NCBI RefSeq assembly: GCF_007971225.1
Contig: NZ_CP042435.1
Location: 3,847,501 to 3,911,500 of the forward strand
From: Panacibacter ginsenosidivorans
GTDB lineage: Bacteria; Bacteroidota; Bacteroidia; Chitinophagales; Chitinophagaceae
Reading direction: 5' to 3'
DNA length: 64,000 bases
The position numbers and the translations under genes were made by a program. Shown piece by piece: positions 58,770-64,000 of this stretch (position 1 is its first letter; the number at the start of each line of letters is the position of its first letter). Under the pieces are notes generated by a model. The model did not search any database and was not told where the DNA came from. It saw only the letters and a program-made list of their open reading frames with translations.

Positions 58770-61673
58770 ATGGAATACAATTTTGGCAGTATAGAAAAGA
58801 AATGGCAAAGCAAATGGAAGAATGATGGTGCCTATAAAGTACCAAACGACTCTTCCAAACCGAAATATTATGTGCTTGACATGTTTCCTTACCCAAGTGG
58901 TGCCGGCTTGCATGTGGGGCACCCGCTGGGTTATATAGCCAGTGATATTTTTGCACGTTTCAAAAGATTGAAAGGTTACAATGTGCTGCACCCGATGGGG
59001 TATGATGCATTTGGTTTACCAGCAGAACAATATGCCATAGAACATGGAGTGCACCCTGCTGACAGTACCAAACAAAACATTGAAAATTTCCGCAGTCAAC
59101 TGGATAAAATTGGTTTTTCTTTCGACTGGGACAGGGAAGTAAAAACCTCTGATCCATCATACTATAAATGGACGCAATGGATATTTCTGCAACTTTTCAA
59201 AAGTTTTTACAATCGGAAAAATAACAAAGCGGAAAGTATTGATGTGTTGATTGCTGCTTTTGAAAAAGAAGGCAATAAAAATCATCCTGTTCCCAATTCA
59301 AACTACCAGGTTCCCAATCAAAAAGGCAATCAGTTCAGCGCAGAACAGTGGAAGGGCTTTGATGAGTTTACACAACAAGGCATATTAATGGAGTATCGTC
59401 TTGCTTATTGCGGTTACGGAGAAGTGAACTGGTGCGAAGCTTTGGGAACTGTATTGGCCAATGACGAAGTTGTAAATGGTGTAAGTGAGCGTGGTGGTTA
59501 TCCTGTAGTAAAAAAGAAATTGCGTCAATGGTATTTGCGCATTACAGAATATGCTGATCGCTTACTGGAAGGTCTTGAAAGAGTAGAATTCAGTGAAGCG
59601 ATGAAAGAAATGCAGAGCAACTGGATCGGTAAAAGTTATGGTGCAGAAATTGAATTCAGTGTGCATGACAGCGCTGAAAAATTAACTGTTTATACCACAA
59701 GACCAGATACCATTTTTGGTGTTGACTTTATGGTAGTAGCACCAGAGCATGAGATCATTGAAAAGATCACCACGGCCAAATATAAACAGGACGTGGAAGA
59801 TTATATAGCTTACGTAAAAAACCGCAGTGAAAGAGAGCGCATGGCTGAGAAAGCCATCAGTGGTTGCTTTACCGGCGCGTATGCAATTAACCCGCTTAAC
59901 TATCGTGAAATTCCCATTTACATTAGCGAATATGTATTGGCCGGTTATGGTACAGGCGCTATTATGGCGGTGCCTTGTGGAGATGACAGGGATTTTCGAT
60001 TTGCCAAACATTTCGGTATAAATATTACCAATATTCTTGGTGATAAATTCAACGGGGAAGAAGCCAATTCGACTTATGATGCAGAGCTGGTAGAAAGCGA
60101 TTTTCTTACCGGTATGCTGATGCGTGATGCAGCAGAAGTGGTGATCACAGACCTGGAAGGCTGGGGCAAAGGCAAACGCAAAGTGAATTATAAAATGCGT
60201 GACGCGGCATTTAGTCGGCAAAGATATTGGGGTGAACCTTTTCCAATAAAATGGGAAAAAGGTGTTGCTATTCCATTAGATGAAAGCGAACTGCCACTTG
60301 AATTACCACATGTAGAAAGTTATAAACCCGGACCGGAAGGAGAGGGGCCTTTGGCAAATATTCCTGAATGGACAGCACAGCATTTAGAAACGAATACAAT
60401 GCCTGGTTATGCTGGTTCTTCCTGGTATTTTTTACGTTATATGGACCCGCATAATGACGGGGTTTTTTGTGATAGAAAAGTAAGTGATTACTGGGGGCAG
60501 GTTGACTTATATATAGGCGGTACTGAACATGCAGTTGGGCATTTATTGTATAGCCGCATGTGGACTAAAGTGTTATTTGATCTTGGTTTGATTGGTCATG
60601 ATGAACCTTATAAGAAGTTGGTGAACCAGGGAATGATACAGGGAAAATCATTTTTTGCAGATTACATTTTTGCTTTAAGTGTTCATGATAAAACTAGAAG
60701 AGTTTTTACTAGCTCGTATAATACTGCAAAAGATTACAAACAAAAGTTTAATAATGAGGGGATAGATTATGAGATAGTAGAAGCGCAAACTGGAACTAAT
60801 CGAATTCAATACGCACATAAATATATTGATAGTAAAAATCGCATTACTGAAGATGAGTATAAAAAATTAGTTGACTCTGAAATGAAGTTTGGAAAGCAAG
60901 TTGGAGAAGCGCTGATAAATGCCGTTATATGGGAAAAAGATTTAACTGAAGAAGGAAAGAGATATTTCTATTGTCAACTTGAAATAGAAAAAATGTCTAA
61001 ATCTAAATTCAATGTAGAAAACCCTGATGACTTAGTTAAACAATATGGCGCCGATACTTTCCGCATGTATGAAATGTTTTTAGGCCCAGTAGAACAAAGC
61101 AAACCATGGGATACCAAAGGCATTGAAGGTGTGCACCGATTCTTACGCAAACTCTGGCGTTTGTTCTATGATGAAATGAAAGGCAAAGTATGGAATACAG
61201 ACAAAGCAACAGATGCAGAATTAAAAGTGTTGCACAAGACCATTAAGAAGATTGAAGATGATACAGAACGTTTTTCTTTCAACACAGCGGTAAGTGCATT
61301 TATGGTTTGTGTAAATGACCTGCATGATTTGAAATGCTACAAAAAAGAAGTGCTTGAATCTTTGCTGATATTGCTTACACCTTATGCGCCGCATGTATGC
61401 GAAGAGTTGTGGAGCCAGCTGGGAAAAACAACAAGTATACTGGATGCAAGCTATCCCAAATTTGAAGGAAAATATTTGGTAGAATCTTCGAAAGAATACC
61501 CGGTGAGTGTAAATGGTAAATTGCGTACCACATTGAATCTTGCTTTAGACCTTGAACAAAAAGAGGTGGAACAAATGGTATTACAAAATGAGGTGATAAA
61601 AAAATGGCTGGATGGAAACCAACCCAGGAAGATCATTTATGTAAAAAATAAAATGATCAATGTGGTGATATAA
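58770..61673 (+). CDS. leuS: Leucyl-tRNA synthetase
   Basis: 967-residue class I aminoacyl-tRNA synthetase that charges tRNA-Leu. HIGH motif as HVGH in MFPYPSGAGLHVGHPLGYIA (residues ~45-55), editing domain with TTRPDTIFGVDFMVVAPEH, SSWYFLRYMDPHN, and KMSKS near residue 742. ATG at 58770 is chosen over a TTG at 58755. Residues ~630-750 (60661-61020), which cover the leucine-specific insertion and KMSKS, are encoded by DNA of about 29% G+C by hand count, against ~42% just outside, and the residues (VHDKTRRVFTSSYNTAKDYK) do not resemble the usual insertion. This suggests a recombined or foreign patch; the frame is intact and the enzyme should work. A terminator follows. Confidence 0.96.
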   Translation: MEYNFGSIEKKWQSKWKNDGAYKVPNDSSKPKYYVLDMFPYPSGAGLHVGHPLGYIASDIFARFKRLKGYNVLHPMGYDAFGLPAEQYAIEHGVHPADSTKQNIENFRSQLDKIGFSFDWDREVKTSDPSYYKWTQWIFLQLFKSFYNRKNNKAESIDVLIAAFEKEGNKNHPVPNSNYQVPNQKGNQFSAEQWKGFDEFTQQGILMEYRLAYCGYGEVNWCEALGTVLANDEVVNGVSERGGYPVVKKKLRQWYLRITEYADRLLEGLERVEFSEAMKEMQSNWIGKSYGAEIEFSVHDSAEKLTVYTTRPDTIFGVDFMVVAPEHEIIEKITTAKYKQDVEDYIAYVKNRSERERMAEKAISGCFTGAYAINPLNYREIPIYISEYVLAGYGTGAIMAVPCGDDRDFRFAKHFGINITNILGDKFNGEEANSTYDAELVESDFLTGMLMRDAAEVVITDLEGWGKGKRKVNYKMRDAAFSRQRYWGEPFPIKWEKGVAIPLDESELPLELPHVESYKPGPEGEGPLANIPEWTAQHLETNTMPGYAGSSWYFLRYMDPHNDGVFCDRKVSDYWGQVDLYIGGTEHAVGHLLYSRMWTKVLFDLGLIGHDEPYKKLVNQGMIQGKSFFADYIFALSVHDKTRRVFTSSYNTAKDYKQKFNNEGIDYEIVEAQTGTNRIQYAHKYIDSKNRITEDEYKKLVDSEMKFGKQVGEALINAVIWEKDLTEEGKRYFYCQLEIEKMSKSKFNVENPDDLVKQYGADTFRMYEMFLGPVEQSKPWDTKGIEGVHRFLRKLWRLFYDEMKGKVWNTDKATDAELKVLHKTIKKIEDDTERFSFNTAVSAFMVCVNDLHDLKCYKKEVLESLLILLTPYAPHVCEELWSQLGKTTSILDASYPKFEGKYLVESSKEYPVSVNGKLRTTLNLALDLEQKEVEQMVLQNEVIKKWLDGNQPRKIIYVKNKMINVVI

Positions 61674-61690
61674 ATAAGATGCTTAGAAAT

Positions 61691-61726
61691 AAAAAGCTGT
61701 TACAGATTTTGTAACAGCTTTTTTGT
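61691..61726 (+). terminator. Rho-independent terminator of leuS
   Basis: AAAAGCTGTTAC and GTAACAGCTTTT form a perfect 12-base stem with a 7-base loop, then TTTT. It is ~18 bases past the stop. Confidence 0.88.
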
Positions 61727-61760
61727 TATGAGCCCAACTGTATCGCTTTATGATGCTTTT

Positions 61761-61869
61761 GTTGCGTCGCACTCTTGTACTGTTGATGCCCCCATCCCCT
61801 AAAGGGGAGTTAAGAAATGCAGATTGCAAAGCCCCTTCAGGGGTTTGGGGCACAAGTGAGTGACACAAC
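61761..61869 (+). repeat. Composite A...B repeat element with nested CCCCT/AGGGG repeat (109 bases)
   Basis: Perfect A arm (61761-61780) and B arm (61850-61869, first bases gc). The interior 61789-61850 is a separate G+C-rich inverted repeat: CCCCATCCCCTAAAGGGGAG on the left and CCCCTTCAGGGGTTTGGGG on the right. Flanks are tgagccc and tgatgctttt before, gaagatgccat after. It lies between leuS and the response regulator gene. Confidence 0.78.
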
Positions 61870-61915
61870 GAAGATGCCATAGAAAAACCAAAGCCGGTAA
61901 AATAAAAAGTAAAAT

Positions 61916-62281
61916 TTACTTCACAGACATAGTGTATTTGCCTGCTGCGTTTACAATATCTTTTATATCGAAAGGTTTTGGAATCACGGCGTCGGCGCCG
62001 CATGATTCACCTATTTCATGCAAGTTCCTGTTTGCTGAAATAAGTACTACGGGTATAGATGCGGTTTCTGTTCTGCTTTTTAGCATGCGGCATATTTCGC
62101 TCCCATCACTGCCTGACATGCGGATGTCGAGAAAGATAAGATCAGGAAATTCCTGTAACGTCTGCAGCGATCTGCCATCAGGAGAAGTCATTACTTCATA
62201 GCCACGACCTTCCAGTATAATGGTGAGTACTTCCAGTATATCAGGATCATCATCGGCTATGTATACTTTTTTCCTGCTCAT
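61916..62281 (-). CDS. Single-domain response regulator (CheY-like)
   Basis: 121-residue receiver domain with no output domain. Acidic pocket DDD at residues 10-12, phospho-acceptor Asp52 in FLDIRM, Ser in LISAN and Lys in VIPKPF are all present. It starts 1 base after the stop of the histidine kinase gene, so the two are cotranscribed and likely a cognate pair. With no DNA-binding domain it should act by protein contact or in a phosphorelay. Confidence 0.93.
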   Translation of the reverse strand: MSRKKVYIADDDPDILEVLTIILEGRGYEVMTSPDGRSLQTLQEFPDLIFLDIRMSGSDGSEICRMLKSRTETASIPVVLISANRNLHEIGESCGADAVIPKPFDIKDIVNAAGKYTMSVK

Positions 62282-62282
62282 G

Positions 62283-64000
62283 TTAATTATTTATTGGAAG
62301 ACTAAAACTGAATACGGACCCTTTGCCTTTTTCGCTTTTCATCCATATTTTGCCGTTCTGTCGTTTTATTATTTCTGCTGATATATAAAGCCCCAAACCT
62401 AAACCGGGAAATGTAGTTACATGGGCTTCTGTCTCTCTGTAAAAACGTTCAAATACATATTGCTGGTTTTCTTTTGCTATTCCAATTCCAAAATCTGTAA
62501 CGCTGCAAATAGCCTTATCTTTTGTTGAAGTTAGCGAAATGATCACTTTATCTGCATCGGGGGAATATTTTATAGCATTTGTCAGCAAATTGGTTAAAAC
62601 CTGTCCGGTTCTCTCTCTGTCCCCAATAATTGAACCATTCCATGCCTTGTCCTGAATTATAATTTTTTTGCTGGTGGTGATACTAATTTGCTCTACTACC
62701 TCGTAAATAAGCTCATTGAAATTAAACTCAATATTCTGGAACTTCATTTTGCCGCCCTCCATCCTCGTTACATCAAGCAGATCTTGTACAAGCAGGTTAA
62801 GTTTGTTAATCTGCGATACCATTTTTTGCAACAGCACAGCAGACGTATTGTCTTCGGCCTGTACAGCCCGCTGATGAAGGAATTGTGCAAATCCTTTTAC
62901 TGAAGTTAGGGGTGTTTTTAATTCGTGCGTTACTATGCCCATGAATTCATCTTTGCGCTGTTGTTCATTTTTTTCCTCAGTTATGTCCATAATTGTCCCC
63001 AACATGCGTATAGGAATTTTATCAGCATCATAAATTACACGGCCCTGTGTTCTTATCCAACGTGTTGTTTCATCTTCTCTTATAACACGGGCTTCATAAA
63101 AATAAAATCCTGTTTTAATAGCATTGGAAAAGGCCTTTTCTACAACAGGTTTCAGGTCTTCAGGATGAATATGTTGCCGCATTTGCGGGTGTGTGATCTT
63201 TGCCGTTGGTGGATAACCAAATATTTCTGCCAGCCTTGGGGTATAGATAATATCAAGTGTTTGCAGGTTAAGATCCCATGAACCCATGTTGGTGTATTCG
63301 AGGGCCATATTTAAACGCTGCTCACTGTTTGCCAGCCGCTGTATGGCCAGCTTACCTTCAGTAATATCGTGTGTTACGCCGATCATCTTTAATGCATTAT
63401 TATATGCATCATAGGTTCCTTTCCCTGAAACCCTTATCCAGTGCGGGCTGCCATCGGGCCAGGTAACACAATACTCGCCATTGTAAACAGTATGATTTTT
63501 AATGGCCTTTTCTATAGCTTGTTGCACATAATCTTTATGAGCAGGGATGATCATTTTTAGAAGATCTGCAAAATTAAAATCTGCATTGGGCGGCAAACCG
63601 TAATTTGCTTTGCATTGCGGCGTACAATTCATTTCGCCGGTAGAAATATCCAATTCATAAGAACCCAGCTTACCTGCTTCCAGGGCAATTTCGAGCCGTT
63701 GATTTATTTTTTGCAGTTCCCTTTCACTCTCTTCAATTTTTCTTCTTGCCTGCACCTGTTGAGTAACATCATATCCGGTCACTAATACATCGGGCTCTGT
63801 TGCTTTATAACTCTGTAATCTTTTAAAAATAAAATTGATGTAAATTTTTTTCAATTCACCATTCACTTCAATATGAACAGGGCGTTCGTTACCCTTATAG
63901 GTGTTACCTGTTTCATACACCTCTTTAAGTATTTCCAGGTAAGGCTGGCCTTTTAATTCGGGTAATGCAGCAATCAATGGTTTTCCGATAACACTGCTGT
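62283..64000 (-). CDS. PAS-domain sensor histidine kinase (5' truncated by window edge)
   Basis: At least 572 residues are visible; the frame runs through the window edge (in-frame residues SSVIGKP precede the first possible start at 63977), so the N-terminus is missing. Order: end of one PAS domain (LPELKGQPYLEILKEVYETG), then two PAS/PAC modules of PAS_3 type (LGSYELDISTGEMNCTPQCK, MGSWDLNLQTLDIIYTPRLA; PAC ends WIRVSGKGTYD and WIRTQGRVIYD), then HisKA with phospho-acceptor His in GIVTHELKTPLTSVKGF, and HATPase_c with N box LTNLLTNAIKYS, G1 DFGIGIA and G2 GLGLGLYIS. No membrane segment in the visible part, so a soluble or cytosolic sensor is likely. The response regulator follows at once. 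Confidence 0.93.
   Translation of the reverse strand, partial: SSVIGKPLIAALPELKGQPYLEILKEVYETGNTYKGNERPVHIEVNGELKKIYINFIFKRLQSYKATEPDVLVTGYDVTQQVQARRKIEESERELQKINQRLEIALEAGKLGSYELDISTGEMNCTPQCKANYGLPPNADFNFADLLKMIIPAHKDYVQQAIEKAIKNHTVYNGEYCVTWPDGSPHWIRVSGKGTYDAYNNALKMIGVTHDITEGKLAIQRLANSEQRLNMALEYTNMGSWDLNLQTLDIIYTPRLAEIFGYPPTAKITHPQMRQHIHPEDLKPVVEKAFSNAIKTGFYFYEARVIREDETTRWIRTQGRVIYDADKIPIRMLGTIMDITEEKNEQQRKDEFMGIVTHELKTPLTSVKGFAQFLHQRAVQAEDNTSAVLLQKMVSQINKLNLLVQDLLDVTRMEGGKMKFQNIEFNFNELIYEVVEQISITTSKKIIIQDKAWNGSIIGDRERTGQVLTNLLTNAIKYSPDADKVIISLTSTKDKAICSVTDFGIGIAKENQQYVFERFYRETEAHVTTFPGLGLGLYISAEIIKRQNGKIWMKSEKGKGSVFSFSLPINN

Noticed and set aside
4582-61869. A/B arms as integron attC sites
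   Set aside because: Paired imperfect arms around cassettes resemble attC, but the core sites RYYYAAC/GTTRRRY are not matched (GTTGCGT, ACACAAC) and no integrase gene is present.
4582-61869. A/B arms as ordinary rho-independent terminators
   Set aside because: They lack T tracts, occur also upstream of genes and in divergent gaps, and several genes next to them have separate clear terminators.
1-64000. CRISPR array, rRNA operon, tRNA genes, prophage or insertion sequence
   Set aside because: No regularly spaced direct repeats, conserved rRNA or tRNA sequences, phage genes or transposase were found on reading both strands.

Overview
The window reads as chromosomal DNA of a free-living member of the Bacteroidota, most likely Chitinophagaceae. 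The signs are a SusC/SusD pair, a protein with a type IX secretion (T9SS) sorting tail, the long three-domain IspG, a lipoprotein TamL beside TamB, a Bat aerotolerance operon, a class II B12-dependent ribonucleotide reductase, TAnnTTTG-type promoter boxes, and few Shine-Dalgarno sequences. I see no rRNA, tRNA, CRISPR array, transposase or prophage gene. The first gene (tamB) and the last (a PAS histidine kinase) run off the window.

Layout. 1-7.1 kb: tamB-tamL, outer-membrane assembly. 7.2-11.2 kb: SMP-30-like hydrolase, deoxyhypusine-synthase homologue and a T9SS cargo protein, all on minus. 11.4-13.2 kb: murA and a DUF1801 protein. 13.8-18.3 kb: SusC/SusD. 18.6-19.4 kb: an A+T-rich orphan lipoprotein and a broken YciI gene. 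19.5-21.5 kb: ispG. 21.6-29.4 kb: bat operon (DUF58, BatD-like, BatA, BatB, BatC, lipoprotein) with an ABC exporter gene placed between batA and batB. 29.9-32.2 kb: HAD phosphatase, gmk, SDR. 33.5-36.8 kb: B12-dependent ribonucleotide reductase. 37-43 kb: sugar isomerase-like protein, typA, TPR protein, PfkB kinase. 43.3-49.1 kb: a TetR-controlled efflux operon resembling ybhGFSR with two separate ATPases. 49.2-58.4 kb: DUF1080 protein, Gfo/Idh oxidoreductase, nth, DEAD-box helicase, metallo-beta-lactamase-fold hydrolase, UMF1-type MFS transporter, uppP, DUF3098, ftsX. 58.8-64 kb: leuS and a response regulator/histidine kinase pair.

The most striking unexplained signal is a dispersed intergenic repeat family. 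It consists of two related 20-base arms, A (GTTGCGTCGCACTCTTGTAC) and B (GTTGTGTCACTCACTTGTAC). I located 24 A and 13 B copies; all lie between genes except one B copy at the start of the batC reading frame. An A arm and an oppositely oriented B (or A) arm can pair over most of their length, so paired arms form hairpin ends around an interior that varies from 24 bases to over 200 bases. Interiors carry other, unrelated structured repeats, including a 134-base segment that folds on paper into a four-stem cloverleaf (26281-26414). Arms also bracket several small accessory genes. A different repeat family appears to have inserted in frame into ispG.

Other notable points: MurA has Asp in place of the fosfomycin-target Cys; leuS contains a ~360-base patch of about 29% G+C inside a ~42% G+C gene; a perfect palindrome lies between the tetR start codon and its -7 box; and DnaA-box-like sites cluster upstream of the ribonucleotide reductase gene. 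All compositions quoted were counted by hand on part of the sequence.
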